64,000 nucleotides of DNA from RH-AL1 sp965277735 (GCA_965277735.1 CBDIDO010000003.1:1426001-1490000); one strand, 5' to 3'. Positions 51,614 through 61,379 are shown, counted from the stretch's first letter. Numbers and translations: made by a program. Notes: generated by a model not told the origin, from the letters alone.

Positions 51614-53530
51614 CTAATGCTGGAACTCGGTCGGGATCGTCTTGCCGCTGTTGAGGTCATAGGACTTGTCACGCAGCGGATCGAGCGCGGTGCCTTCGGA
51701 GGCGTCGAAGATCTTCGGGTGCAGCGGCGGCACCTTCATCGGCGCGGCGGCGACCTGCGGCCCCGGATTTGGGTCGGCGAAGAGGTCGACCTGCTTATCG
51801 CTGGGCATCACGTCGAGCGCGGCCTTGCCTGTGCGTCGCGTCGCCTGGGCGGTCGCGGCAGCAGCGGCGGCGGCCTCCGCCGCCGGCGCGGCATAGGCGA
51901 GGGCTGCCGGCGCCCCGGCGCGGCCGACGACCGCGGGCGCGCTGGCGACGGCGGCATCGGCGGCGCCTTGGTTGCCCGGAGTCGGCCCGTCGAGCAGCTC
52001 GGAGGCGGTCGGCTTCAGGCCCTCGATCGAGAAGCCGAGCGAATCGATGCTCGCCGTCGTCGCGGCCGAGTCGAGCTTGCGCAGCGTCGCCTTGGCCGTG
52101 TGGCCGTGCGGCGTCGGGCCGGCCGCGGCCGCGGAGATCCGCGAGATGTCGTGGCTCAAGGCCGGGTCCGCGAACGAGGGCTGTGCGCCGTTGCTCGCCG
52201 TCGCCACGAAAGACTTGGGCAGCCCGCCATAGGCCGGATCGGCTTCATCGCTGCGCCGGTTCGAGGGCGGCGGGGTGACGGCGTTCGGCGAGAGCTTGTC
52301 GACGTCGACCTTGTCCTTCGCCTCGCGCTCGATCTCGCGCCAGCGCGCGACGTTGCGGTTGTGCTCGTCGATCGACGCCGCAAACGCGTGGCCGCCGGTC
52401 CCGTCGGCGACGAAGTAGAGGTTCGCGGTCCGCGACGGGTTCGCGACCGCCTCGAGCGCGGCGCGGCCGGGATTGTCGATCGGCGTCGGCGTCAGGCCGT
52501 CGACCTGGTAGGTGTTGTAGGGCGTCCGCTTGTCGAGTTCCGAGCGGGTGATCGAGTGGCCGAGCGTGCCCTGGCCGCCGACGAGCCCGTAGACGATCGT
52601 CGGGTCGGATTGCAGGCGCATGCGATGCGTCAGCCGGTTGATGAAGATGCCGGCGACCATGGGACGCTCGTCGGCCTTGCCCGTCTCCTTCTCGACGATC
52701 GAGGCGAGCGTCACCAGCTCGTAGGGCGAGCGCAGCGGCAGGTCGGCCGAGCGACGCGCCCAGATCTGCTCGACGGCCTTGCGGTCGAGCTGCTCCATCT
52801 TGTCGAGGATCTCGCTGCGCGACGAGCCGCGCACGAACTTATAGGTCTCGGGCAGCAGGCTGCCTTCCTTCGGGATCTCGCGGATCTCGCCGACCAGCAT
52901 CGGGTCGTCGCGCAGGCGCTGGACGACCTGGTTGCTCGTCAGTCCCTCGGGGATCGTGATCGACTGCTGGATCTGCTTGCCGGACACCAGCGTGTCGATG
53001 ACGCTGCGGATGCTGGCGTGCGCCTTGATGAGATATTCGCCGGCGCGGATCCGGCCGCGCTTGTGCTCCACCGCCAGCGCGATGTTGAAGGCGAGCGGGC
53101 TGTCGATCACGCCTTCCGACTCGAGCTTGTCGACGATGTCGGCGACCTCGGTGTGCGGCGCGATGAAGATGTCCTTGTCGGCCTGCAGCGGGCCGGGCGC
53201 GTTCAGCCGGTTCTCGCCGTAGCCGAGCGCCAGCATGACGCCTACCGCGATCAGCACCAGGAACGACAGGAAGCCGCTGACCGCCGAAAGAGTCGGGCGT
53301 CGGCGGCTCGGCGGCTTCGGCGGCGGCGGCGGCGGCGCTTCGGGCTGCAGTGCCTCGTTCGGGCTCTGCAGCGTCGTCCTGCGTCCGGAGCCCTGGCGGC
53401 CGATGTAGGCGCGCAACGTGTCGATCGCGTCGTCCCAGGCCAGCCGGATCGTCGCGCCGAAAGAGCCGGCTGCGTCAGCCGAGCCCGCTTCCATCGTCCC
53501 GTGCGGGTCGTTCACCACGCCGTCACGCAT
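51614..53530 (-). CDS. mltG: Endolytic peptidoglycan transglycosylase MltG, with long tails
   Basis: It cuts nascent glycan strands in the periplasm and may set their length. The 638-residue protein is almost twice the E. coli size. An N-terminal cytosolic segment with a PPPPPPK run precedes TM (about 84-106, FLSFLVLIAVGVMLALGYG). The LysM-like part and YceG domain follow, with the catalytic Glu in LASIVEKET, and RLQSDPTIVYG, TPYNTYQVDGL and NPGRAALEAVANPS. The last 200 residues are Ala/Pro-rich low complexity. GAGGGG stands before the ATG. Confidence 0.95.
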   Translation of the reverse strand: MRDGVVNDPHGTMEAGSADAAGSFGATIRLAWDDAIDTLRAYIGRQGSGRRTTLQSPNEALQPEAPPPPPPKPPSRRRPTLSAVSGFLSFLVLIAVGVMLALGYGENRLNAPGPLQADKDIFIAPHTEVADIVDKLESEGVIDSPLAFNIALAVEHKRGRIRAGEYLIKAHASIRSVIDTLVSGKQIQQSITIPEGLTSNQVVQRLRDDPMLVGEIREIPKEGSLLPETYKFVRGSSRSEILDKMEQLDRKAVEQIWARRSADLPLRSPYELVTLASIVEKETGKADERPMVAGIFINRLTHRMRLQSDPTIVYGLVGGQGTLGHSITRSELDKRTPYNTYQVDGLTPTPIDNPGRAALEAVANPSRTANLYFVADGTGGHAFAASIDEHNRNVARWREIEREAKDKVDVDKLSPNAVTPPPSNRRSDEADPAYGGLPKSFVATASNGAQPSFADPALSHDISRISAAAAGPTPHGHTAKATLRKLDSAATTASIDSLGFSIEGLKPTASELLDGPTPGNQGAADAAVASAPAVVGRAGAPAALAYAAPAAEAAAAAAATAQATRRTGKAALDVMPSDKQVDLFADPNPGPQVAAAPMKVPPLHPKIFDASEGTALDPLRDKSYDLNSGKTIPTEFQH

Positions 53531-53624
53531 CGCGCCCCTCTTGATGGCAACACGCGCCGATCGCCGCCGAGCACCCTAGCCGCCAATATGGCGAAACCGG
53601 GAAGCTCGCCCCACAAGGCGCTCG

Positions 53625-54887
53625 TCAACCGACCTTCTTGAAGATGATGCAGGCGTTAGTGCCACCGAAGCCGAACGAATTCGACATCACGTATTGCACG
53701 TCGCGCTTGCGGGCCTCGTTCGGGACGAGGTCGATGCGCGCGGATTCCGGCGGATTTTCGAGGTTGATCGTCGGCGGAACGACCTGGTCGCGGATCGCCA
53801 GCACGCTGAACACCGCCTCGACCGCGCCCGCGGCACCGAGCAGGTGACCGACCGCCCCCTTCGTCGAGGACATCGACAGGCCCGGATTGGTGTCGCCCAT
53901 CAGGCGCTGGACCGTGTTGAGCTCGATCTCGTCGCCGAGCGGCGTCGAGGTGCCGTGCGCGTTGATGTAGTCGATGTCGGAGGGCTTGAGCCCGGCGCGC
54001 TTCAGGGCGGACTGCATGGCGCGGAAGGCGCCGTCGCCGCTCTCGACGGGCGCGGTGATATGGTAGGCGTCCCCCGAGAGCCCGTAGCCGACCACTTCCG
54101 CGTAGATCTTCGCGCCGCGCGCCTTGGCGTGATCGAGCGACTCGAGCACGAGCGCACCAGAGCCCTCGCCCATGACGAAGCCGTCCCGGTCGCGGTCGAA
54201 GGGGCGGGAACTCTTCAAGGGATTGTCGTTGAAGGAGGTCGCCAGCGCCTTGCAGGCGCAGAAGCCGGCGATGCCGAGCCGGTTGACCGCCGATTCCGTG
54301 CCGCCCGCCACCATTACCTCGGCGTCGCCGAGCGCGATCATCCGCGCCGCGTCGCCGATCGCATGCGTGCCGGTCGAGCAGGCGGTGACGCAGGCGTGAT
54401 TCGGTCCCCGGAGCTTGTGCTTGATCGAGATGTAGCCACTGGCGAGATTGATGATCCGCCCGGTGATGAAGAATGGCGAGACGCGCCGCGGTCCCTTTTC
54501 GATGAGGACCGCCGATTGCTCGTAGATCCCGCCGAGACCGCCGATGCCGGCGCCCATCATGACGCCGGTCTCGATCTGCTCTTCGTCGGTCTTCGGCGCC
54601 CAGTCGGCATCGGCCAAAGCCTGGGTGGCGGCCGACATCGCGAAGATGATGAAGTCGTCGACCTTGCGCTGTTCTTTCGGCTCCATCCACTGATCGGCAT
54701 TGAACGTGCCGTTGGTGCCGTCGCCGCGCGGGACGTTCATGGCGATCCGGCACGCCAGATCGTCCGCCTTGAAAGCGGTGATCGGATTCGCCCCGCACTC
54801 GCCGTCGAGCAGACGCGACCACGTCTCCTCGACCCCGCAGGCCAGAGGCGAAACGATTCCCAAACCTGTGACGACGACCCTTCGCAT
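53625..54887 (-). CDS. fabF: 3-oxoacyl-ACP synthase II
   Basis: It elongates acyl-ACP with malonyl-ACP. The 420-residue enzyme has the catalytic Cys in ACSTGTHAIGD, the first His in NAHGTSTPLGD and the second His in KGAVGHLLGAAGAVEAVF. Start MRRVVVTGLGIVSPLACG is typical. It lies between acpP and mltG; the gap to acpP is about 120 bases with a GC-rich hairpin. Confidence 0.96.
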   Translation of the reverse strand: MRRVVVTGLGIVSPLACGVEETWSRLLDGECGANPITAFKADDLACRIAMNVPRGDGTNGTFNADQWMEPKEQRKVDDFIIFAMSAATQALADADWAPKTDEEQIETGVMMGAGIGGLGGIYEQSAVLIEKGPRRVSPFFITGRIINLASGYISIKHKLRGPNHACVTACSTGTHAIGDAARMIALGDAEVMVAGGTESAVNRLGIAGFCACKALATSFNDNPLKSSRPFDRDRDGFVMGEGSGALVLESLDHAKARGAKIYAEVVGYGLSGDAYHITAPVESGDGAFRAMQSALKRAGLKPSDIDYINAHGTSTPLGDEIELNTVQRLMGDTNPGLSMSSTKGAVGHLLGAAGAVEAVFSVLAIRDQVVPPTINLENPPESARIDLVPNEARKRDVQYVMSNSFGFGGTNACIIFKKVG

Positions 54888-54986
54888 CAGTGCCCTATGA
54901 CATGGGAGGATCCTTCGACCCTCCGACTAATTAGGGATGCGGCCGCTCGCACGGCAAGGGCAACGGCCGATCGTGGGGATGGAGGA

Positions 54987-55005
54987 GCGGCGGCCGAGCC
55001 GCCGC
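54987..55005 (-). terminator. GC-rich hairpin after acpP
   Basis: GCGGCGGC-CGA-GCCGCCGC forms an eight-pair stem six bases after the acpP stop on the minus strand. No T-run follows. It could lower read-through into fabF or stabilise the abundant acpP message. Confidence 0.45.
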
Positions 55006-55011
55006 CTAAGC

Positions 55012-55257
55012 TCAAGACGAGGCGGCGGTGGCCTTGTCGAGGAAGCGGATCGCATCGCCGACCGTGACGATCGTCTCGGCCGAGTCGTCCGGAATCTCGA
55101 CCCCGAATTCTTCCTCGAACGCCATGACGAGCTCGACCGTGTCGAGCGAGTCAGCGCCGAGGTCTTCGATAAAGTTCGCGTTGTCGGTCACCTTGTCGGC
55201 GTCGACGCCGAGATGCTCGATCACGATCTTCTTCACGCGCTCGGCAACATCGCTCAT
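55012..55257 (-). CDS. acpP: Acyl carrier protein
   Basis: The 81-residue acidic carrier of growing fatty acids. The phosphopantetheine serine is in GADSLDTVELVMAFEEEF, and the start MSDVAERVKKIVIEHLGVD is typical. A gap of 220 bases separates it from fabG, which suggests its own promoter, as is common for this highly expressed gene. Confidence 0.98.
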   Translation of the reverse strand: MSDVAERVKKIVIEHLGVDADKVTDNANFIEDLGADSLDTVELVMAFEEEFGVEIPDDSAETIVTVGDAIRFLDKATAASS

Positions 55258-55477
55258 CGTTGTCTTTCCTGTCGTTCGTTTCGAGTTGTGGTGACGGGCG
55301 TTACCCCGCGGCTGGCATTCGAGACTTCACTAGAGACAGCCTGAGCCCGCGTCGAGCCTGCCAATACCGCGCTGCACGCAATTTGTTCATTTCTCGGCAA
55401 GTCAGTGGCGCTGTTACCACGTTTGTTGGCGCGTGGCGAGACAGACGGCCATCCCCTTCCGAGGGTGGGCGCTGGCG

Positions 55478-56215
55478 TCAGATCATCGCCATGCCTCCGT
55501 TGACGTGGAGCGTCTGGCCTGTGACGTAGGCCGCCTCGGCGCTGGCTAGAAAGACGGCACAGGCTGCGACGTCGGCGGGCGTGCCCAGCCGCTGCATCGG
55601 GACGCTGCCGAGGATCGCGGCCTTCTGCTTTTCGTTGAGGACGTCGGTCATCGGCGTCTCGATGAACCCCGGCGCGATGCAGTTGGCCGTGACGTTGCGC
55701 GTCGCCACCTCGGCCGCGAGGCTCTTGGTCAGTCCGACCATCCCGGCCTTCGAGGCCGCGTAGTTGGCCTGGCCGGCATTGCCCATCGTGCCGACGACGG
55801 AGGTGACGGAGATGATCCGGCCGTAGCGGCGCCGCATCATGCCTTTGAGGCACGCGCGCGCCAGCCGGAAGCCGGCCGACAGGTTGACCGCGATGACCTG
55901 GTCCCATTCCTCGTCGCGCATGCGCATGAAGAGGTTGTCGCGCGTGACGCCGGCGTTGTTCACGAGGATGTCGATCGGCGCCGCCGCGGCCTCGGCCGCC
56001 GGGATCAGCGCCTCGACGGACGCGGTGTCGGAGAGGTTGCAGGTGACGACATGCGCACGCTCCCCGAGATGAGCGGCGAGCTCGTCGAGCGCCTCGCGGC
56101 GCGTGCCCGAAAGCACGAGCGTCGCGCCCTGCGCATGCAGCGCCTCGGCGATCGCGCGGCCGATGCCGCCGCTGGCGCCGGTGACGAGCGCGCATTTTCC
56201 AGTGAGATCGAACAT
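55478..56215 (-). CDS. fabG: 3-oxoacyl-ACP reductase
   Basis: An NADPH-dependent short-chain dehydrogenase of fatty acid synthesis, 245 residues. It has TGASGGIGRAIA (cofactor), NNAGVTRDNLFMRM, the catalytic Ser in SVTSVVGTMGN, and YAASKAG with Tyr and Lys. The C-terminal VTGQTLHVNGGMAMI is typical of FabG. Its start is two bases after the fabD stop. Confidence 0.96.
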   Translation of the reverse strand: MFDLTGKCALVTGASGGIGRAIAEALHAQGATLVLSGTRREALDELAAHLGERAHVVTCNLSDTASVEALIPAAEAAAAPIDILVNNAGVTRDNLFMRMRDEEWDQVIAVNLSAGFRLARACLKGMMRRRYGRIISVTSVVGTMGNAGQANYAASKAGMVGLTKSLAAEVATRNVTANCIAPGFIETPMTDVLNEKQKAAILGSVPMQRLGTPADVAACAVFLASAEAAYVTGQTLHVNGGMAMI

Positions 56216-56217
56216 GT

Positions 56218-57171
56218 TCACGCCTCCGCCCCGACGCGCGCCCGGTAGGCCTCGACATCGGCCGGCGCCCCGACGGCGAGGCCGGTCGCGCCCTCCGCGA
56301 TCCGCTTGACAAGGCCGGACAGGACCTTGCCAGCGCCGCACTCGACGAACAGCGTGACGCCGTGCCCCGCCATCGCCACGACGCTCTCGCGCCAGCGCAC
56401 CGTGCCGGTAACCTGGTGCACGAGGAACTCGCGGATCTCGGCCGGATCGCTGACCGGGCTCGCCGTAACATTGGCGACGAGCGGCACGTAAGGCGCGGAA
56501 ATCTCGGTGTCGGCGAGCGCCGCGGCCATGGCCTCGGCCGCCGGCCGCATCAGGCCGCAATGGAAGGGCGCCGAAACAGGCAGGATGATCGCGCGCTTGA
56601 TGCCGCGTCCCTTGGCGATCTCGACGGCGCGATCGACCGCGTCCTTGGTGCCGGAAACGACGACCTGGCCGCCGCCATTGTCGTTGGCGACCTCGCAGAG
56701 GCCGCCGCCGACGGCCGCCTCGGCAGCGATCGAGGCCGCCTGTGCCGGCTCGGCGCCGAGCAGGGCGGCCATGGCACCTTCGCCGACCTTGACCGCCTTC
56801 TGCATCGCCTCGCCGCGCAGACGAAGGAGGCGTGCGGTAGCGGCGAGCGGCAGGGCGCCAGCGGCCGTGAGAGCGGAATACTCGCCGAGCGAATGGCCGG
56901 CGACGAAGGCGGCGTCGCGGGCGAGATCAAGCCCCCCCTCTTCGCGCAGCACCGCGACGACCGCGAGGCTGACCGCCATGAGCGCCGGCTGCGCGTTGGC
57001 GGTGAGGGTCAGCTCGGCCTCGGGACCCTCGAACATCAGCGTGGACAGCTTCTGGCCCAGCGCCGCGTCGACCTCTTCGAGCACGCGTCGCGCGGATGGG
57101 AAGGCTTCGGCCAGCGCGAACCCCATGCCGACGGCCTGCGAGCCCTGGCCCGGGAAGACGAAGGCCTTCAT
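56218..57171 (-). CDS. fabD: Malonyl-CoA:ACP transacylase
   Basis: It loads malonyl groups onto ACP. The 317-residue protein starts MKAFVFPGQGSQAVGMG, with the catalytic Ser in AGHSLGEYSALTAAG, the substrate-binding Arg in LRLRGEAMQ, and the His in VSAPFHCGLMRPA. It is the first gene of the fabD-fabG pair. Confidence 0.96.
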   Translation of the reverse strand: MKAFVFPGQGSQAVGMGFALAEAFPSARRVLEEVDAALGQKLSTLMFEGPEAELTLTANAQPALMAVSLAVVAVLREEGGLDLARDAAFVAGHSLGEYSALTAAGALPLAATARLLRLRGEAMQKAVKVGEGAMAALLGAEPAQAASIAAEAAVGGGLCEVANDNGGGQVVVSGTKDAVDRAVEIAKGRGIKRAIILPVSAPFHCGLMRPAAEAMAAALADTEISAPYVPLVANVTASPVSDPAEIREFLVHQVTGTVRWRESVVAMAGHGVTLFVECGAGKVLSGLVKRIAEGATGLAVGAPADVEAYRARVGAEA

Positions 57172-57351
57172 GCGCTGGCGATTTTGATCGTCACGTTCAT
57201 GTGCCGCGACGTCGCATCGCCTACACGTCGAGTCAACCCGAGGCGCCATTGCCCGTTTTGCAGGGGAGGGTTTGGCGACGGCCATTGCGCGAGCGCAGTT
57301 TCACGCAAACACTGCCGAAAGGACGATGCGGTCGCGTGGAGCTTCGAGACC

Positions 57352-57765
57352 TTGGAGATTCCCGGGAAAGCGTGTGGCCCGTGCAGCCTGTGCTGCAAGG
57401 TGCTCGAGATCGACGAGCTGAAAAAGCCGCCAGGGCCTTGGTGCGACCACTGCCAGGCCGGCGGCGGCTGCGCGGCCTACATGACGCGCCCGCAGGTCTG
57501 CCGCGATTTCGAATGCTTGTGGAAGGGCGACCGCGGGCTCTCGCCGCTGCTTCGGCCCGACAAGGTCGGCACGCTGCTAATGGAGGACGCCGACAGCGAG
57601 GATTATCTCGCTGTCTGCGACCCGGGCCGTCCCCTCGCGTGGCGCACGCCGCTCGTGTTCAACCATCTCGTCTCGGTCGCCAAGACCGGTCGCACCGTGC
57701 TGGCCAAGGCGGGCGTCAAGGCGTGGCGCATCTACGGCAGCGGCGAATGGGGGCCCTACGCCTGA
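57352..57765 (+). CDS. Cysteine-cluster (YkgJ-like) protein
   Basis: A protein of about 137 residues with CGPCSLCCKVLEIDEL, WCDHCQAGGGCAAY and RPQVCRDFECLW, eight or more cysteines that should bind zinc or an Fe-S cluster. This pattern is typical of the YkgJ/CxxCxxCC family. The function is unknown. The start is uncertain: I used a TTG in frame (MEIPGKACGPC...), since no ATG lies close upstream; a longer N-terminus is possible. Confidence 0.72.
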   Translation: MEIPGKACGPCSLCCKVLEIDELKKPPGPWCDHCQAGGGCAAYMTRPQVCRDFECLWKGDRGLSPLLRPDKVGTLLMEDADSEDYLAVCDPGRPLAWRTPLVFNHLVSVAKTGRTVLAKAGVKAWRIYGSGEWGPYA

Positions 57766-57817
57766 ACGGTGCTTGAAGGACGCGTGCGGAAGTATAGCCT
57801 TCGGATGAGGCTTCAGC

Positions 57818-58345
57818 ATGAAGACTGCGCCGACGATCGAGATCGAAGCGTCCACGAAGGCGGCGGTCCTTCGCATCGCCGGTGGCCTCGCCGCGACCGC
57901 GCTGTTTATCGCCGTCGCCTGCCATGTCGTGCCGCCGACCGACGATGTGCTCGACCTGATGATCGGCGGCGTCGGCAGCGCCGCATCGCTGCTCTGGACG
58001 CTCCTCGCCGTCTGGCGTCTCGCGGCGCTGCGCGGGCCGATCGTGACGATCGGGCCTCAGGGTATCCGCGATCGCCGGATCGCCGGCGAGATGGTCCCAT
58101 GGAGCGCGGTGGCGCGCATCTCGACGCGCGAGGACAGCCGCAACAAGGAGATGGTGCTCTGGGTCGACCCCGGCGTCGAGCGACGGCTCACCCGCAAGGC
58201 GCGGTGGATCACGCTGCAGGGCGACGATCGGCGCCGCGGCGGGCTCTGCGTCACCGCGCTCGGCCTTCGCACCAGCCACGAGACGCTCTTTGCCACGACG
58301 CTCGCCTACCTCGAGGCTTGGCGCGAATCGCGGCGCGGCGGGTAG
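57818..58345 (+). CDS. Two-helix membrane protein with PH-like cytosolic part
   Basis: A 175-residue protein with two hydrophobic segments (AGGLAATALFIAVACHVV and GSAASLLWTLLAVWRLAAL). A beta-rich soluble part with GPQGIRDRRIAGEMVPWSAV follows, a pattern seen in STM3941-like and bacterial PH-domain proteins. The function is unknown. It follows the cysteine-cluster gene by about 50 bases. Confidence 0.6.
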   Translation: MKTAPTIEIEASTKAAVLRIAGGLAATALFIAVACHVVPPTDDVLDLMIGGVGSAASLLWTLLAVWRLAALRGPIVTIGPQGIRDRRIAGEMVPWSAVARISTREDSRNKEMVLWVDPGVERRLTRKARWITLQGDDRRRGGLCVTALGLRTSHETLFATTLAYLEAWRESRRGG

Positions 58346-58360
58346 GCCGCGCCGGCGCCG

Positions 58361-59503
58361 CTATAGAAGCGCGAGCTGCTCGCCGGCCAGCGCCGGGCGG
58401 CGGAACTGGTCGGTGCGCAGCTTGAGGCGCTCCTTGCGATAGCCGTTCTTGGCGAGCGCGATCTCGAAGCGACGGCCGATCATCCAGGCGAACGGGCCAG
58501 TGCCGGTCATCCGCTCGCCCCAGGCCGAATCGTAGGTCTTGCCCTTCCGCATCGAGGAAACGAGCGTCATCACGTGGCGATGCCGATCGGGGAAATGGGC
58601 GAGCAGCCATTCCTCGAAGAGGTCGGTGAGCTCGAGCGGCAGCCGCAGCATCACGTAGCCGGCCTCTTGCGCCCCGCGCGCCGCGGCCCGCGTCAGAATC
58701 GTCTCGATCTCGGCATCGTTGATCGCGGGTATGATCGGCGCAACCATCACCCCGGCCGGCACCCCGGCGGCGGCGAGCTGCTCGATCGCCGCGAGTCGCC
58801 GCTCCGGCGCGCTGGCACGCGGCTCCATCTTGCGGGCGAGGTCGGCGTCGAGCGTGGTGATCGACAGCGAGACCTTGACCAGCCCCTTCGCCGCCATCGG
58901 CGCCAGGATGTCGAGGTCGCGCAGAACCAGCGCCGACTTGGTGACGATCCCTACGGGGTGGTTCGCCGCCGCCAGCACCTCGAGCACGCGCCGCGTGATC
59001 CGCTCGGTGCGCTCGATCGGCTGGTAGGGATCGGTGTTGGTGCCGATCGCGACCACCTTCGGCTCGTAGCGCGGCGCGGCGAGCTCCTTCTCGAGCAACT
59101 CGGCCGCGTTCGGCTTGGCGAACAGTCGCGTTTCGAAGTCGAGACCGGGCGACAGCCCCATGTTGGCATGGGTCGGGCGCGCGAAGCAGTAGACGCAGCC
59201 GTGCTCGCAGCCGCGATACGGGTTGATCGAGCGGTCGAACGAGATGTCGGGCGAAGTGTTGCGCGTGATGATCGTGCGCGCATTCTCGTAGGTCACCTCG
59301 GTGCGGAGCGCCGGCATCATCTCCAGCACGCCCCAGCCGTCGTCCTCGGCGACGCGCGCCTCGCGCTCGTGGCGCCCGCTGGCATTGGTCAGGCTACCTC
59401 GGCCCTTCCGCGGCTCGAGCTGGCGGGGCTCGCCGGGGGGGAACGGCGCATCATGACGTTTGGGAACGAATGGGGTTCGGCTGAGACTAGTCTGAGACGA
59501 CAT
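58361..59503 (-). CDS. PA0069-type radical SAM protein (SplB-related)
   Basis: A 380-residue protein with the radical SAM cluster motif CEHGCVYC near residue 96, preceded by NPYRGCEHGC, then NTDPYQPIERTERITRRVLE and VSLSITTLDADLARKMEPRA. This set matches the PA0069 subfamily of spore photoproduct lyase-related proteins found in non-sporeformers. The true reaction is unknown, DNA photoproduct repair being only a suggestion from homology. The N-terminal 70 residues are polar (EPRKGRGSLTNASGRH). Confidence 0.88.
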   Translation of the reverse strand: MSSQTSLSRTPFVPKRHDAPFPPGEPRQLEPRKGRGSLTNASGRHEREARVAEDDGWGVLEMMPALRTEVTYENARTIITRNTSPDISFDRSINPYRGCEHGCVYCFARPTHANMGLSPGLDFETRLFAKPNAAELLEKELAAPRYEPKVVAIGTNTDPYQPIERTERITRRVLEVLAAANHPVGIVTKSALVLRDLDILAPMAAKGLVKVSLSITTLDADLARKMEPRASAPERRLAAIEQLAAAGVPAGVMVAPIIPAINDAEIETILTRAAARGAQEAGYVMLRLPLELTDLFEEWLLAHFPDRHRHVMTLVSSMRKGKTYDSAWGERMTGTGPFAWMIGRRFEIALAKNGYRKERLKLRTDQFRRPALAGEQLALL

Positions 59504-59673
59504 TGCTCTTTCTCGCTTCTTGAAAGGAACAATTAGAGAACAAAAAGCGAAAGCGCAAGGGTGGCTGTGGAAAACTCGGCAAGGGTCTTGTAACGGGGGG
59601 ATGACAACGGCAGGCCTGCGCCTCCGCGCTGAGTCTCGCATGGAGTGGGCTTGTCTATACCCTTGTTTCGGCA

Positions 59674-60201
59674 ATGATTTCGGCGATCGTTCTGGTGTCG
59701 GATCGGCAAAGTACGGACGACACCGAGCACGCTCACGAAATCGTGGTGCGCTCCCTGGTGTGGCTTGTCTCGGCGGTCGTCGCCGGCGTCGTGCGTGACG
59801 TCACGCTGGCGAATCCGCCGGGCTTCGGCCTCTCGGAGGTGGCCGATCAGTCGGGCTGTGCGCTCGTCGAGGCGGAGGAGGAGGGCGCGCGGCTCGCCGC
59901 CGCCATCGCCGCCGTGCGCGGCCCCCACCTGCTCATCCTAAGGGCGGGCTACCACGTCGATTCGCGCATCGGCGAGGAGATCGACGCCTTCGTGCGACGA
60001 CAGCCCGAGAAGGAGAGTGCGCTGATCCTGTCCGAACCGGAGACGGCGGCGCAGCGCCTGCTGCCCAACCGCGCCCCGATCATCGGCGTGCTCCTCTCCA
60101 AGTCGACCGCCCAGGCGATCGCTCCGCGCAGCTTCTCACGCCTCGCCCGCGCGATCCGTAGGGGTACCCGGTTCAGGGCCCGCGCGACCCGGATCCTCTG
60201 A
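59674..60201 (+). CDS. Degenerate GT-A glycosyltransferase-like protein
   Basis: A 175-residue protein starting MISAIVLVSDRQSTDDTEHA. The order of parts (short beta strand, AHEIVVRSLVWLVSAVVAGV, then VTLANPPGFGLSEVADQSGC, then GPHLLILRAGYHVDSR) follows a Rhizobiales family related to GT2 glycosyltransferases. The DxD metal motif expected at the end of the fourth strand is replaced by LRAGYHVD. It is therefore likely not a normal GT2 enzyme. The context gives no further clue. Confidence 0.6.
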   Translation: MISAIVLVSDRQSTDDTEHAHEIVVRSLVWLVSAVVAGVVRDVTLANPPGFGLSEVADQSGCALVEAEEEGARLAAAIAAVRGPHLLILRAGYHVDSRIGEEIDAFVRRQPEKESALILSEPETAAQRLLPNRAPIIGVLLSKSTAQAIAPRSFSRLARAIRRGTRFRARATRIL

Positions 60202-60222
60202 GGCGCCGATCTTAAGCGACTG

Positions 60223-61149
60223 TCAGCGGGCGAACGTGTTGCAGCTGTCGACCTGGCCGGACGACAGGCCTTCCTGCAGCCAGTGGGTGCGCTGCGCCGA
60301 GGAGCCGTGCGTGAACGAATCCGGGACGATCTGTCCCTGCGAGACCTGTTGCAGCTTGTCGTCGCCGATCGCCTGCGCGGTCGAGATCGCCTTCTGGACG
60401 TCGCCGGGCTGGATGAAATTGTCCTTCTTATTGGCGTTCGCCGCCCATACGCCGGCGAGGCAATCGGCCATCAGCTCGATCTTCACCGACAGCGCGTTAC
60501 GCGTCGTCGAATCGGCGCGCTGCTCGGCGGCCTGCACCTTGCCGAGGATGCCGAGCTGGTCCTGGATGTGGTGGCCGAGCTCGTGGGCGATCACATAGGC
60601 ATAGGCGAAGTCGCCGCCGCCGCCGAGCTTCTGCTTCATCTCGGCGAAGAAGGAGAGGTCGAGGTACACCTTCTTGTCGATCGGGCAGTAGAACGGCCCC
60701 ATCGCGGCGCGCGCGCCACCGCAGCCCGAGCGCGTCGCGCCCGAGTACAGCACCAGCTTCACCGGCTCGTACTGGATGCCCTTCTGGTCGGGCAGGACGC
60801 GCGACCAGGTGTCCTCGGTCTCGCCGAGGATCGCGGCGACGAACTGGCCCATCTGGTCCTTCGGCGTGCCGGTCTGCGCCTGCTGCTGGCCGCCCGACGA
60901 GGGCTGGTAGGGCTGCTGCTGGGTCTGGTAGCCGTTGCGGGCGTTGTTGACCTGCTCCGCGCCCTGGATCAGCAGCAGCGGGTTGATGCCGAGCGCCCAG
61001 CCGATGAGCCCGAGCACGACGATCGTGCCGAGCCCGAGGCCGCCGCCGGGGATGCCACCGCCGCCCCCACCGAAGCCGCCGCCGCCACCGCTGTCGTCGC
61101 CGCGCCGGTCCTCGATGTTGTCAGAGCGTCGGAAATTGTCCCATTCCAT
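60223..61149 (-). CDS. ypfJ: YpfJ-type neutral zinc metallopeptidase
   Basis: A 308-residue membrane-anchored protein. MEWDNFRRSDNIEDRRGD and a Gly-rich stretch precede TM (about 40-60, LGTIVVLGLIGWALGI). The catalytic domain has the zinc site VIAHELGHHIQDQLG and CGGARAAMGPFYCPIDKKVYLD, and DSFTHGSSAQRTHWLQEG near the end. All are hallmarks of the YpfJ family. The substrate is unknown. Most of the protein should face the periplasm. Confidence 0.92.
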   Translation of the reverse strand: MEWDNFRRSDNIEDRRGDDSGGGGGFGGGGGGIPGGGLGLGTIVVLGLIGWALGINPLLLIQGAEQVNNARNGYQTQQQPYQPSSGGQQQAQTGTPKDQMGQFVAAILGETEDTWSRVLPDQKGIQYEPVKLVLYSGATRSGCGGARAAMGPFYCPIDKKVYLDLSFFAEMKQKLGGGGDFAYAYVIAHELGHHIQDQLGILGKVQAAEQRADSTTRNALSVKIELMADCLAGVWAANANKKDNFIQPGDVQKAISTAQAIGDDKLQQVSQGQIVPDSFTHGSSAQRTHWLQEGLSSGQVDSCNTFAR

Positions 61150-61379
61150 GTCCGGCGAACTCCCGCGCGCGCATACCTTCACATCGCTCTAGCCGATCGT
61201 GGTCGTGGCTGTCATCGCACTGTTGGTCGAAAGCACCGGCGGCACGCCTTTCGCGAGCCTGTGCAGGCCGGCGCGCCGGGGGTTTGAAGCCGTGCCCAGG
61301 AGGGATACCTCTGGGACTGTCTCACGGATGGCCGGGGAGGCGGCGCCCCTGCGGGGAGCCCGACGAAGGAGAGCGAGTG

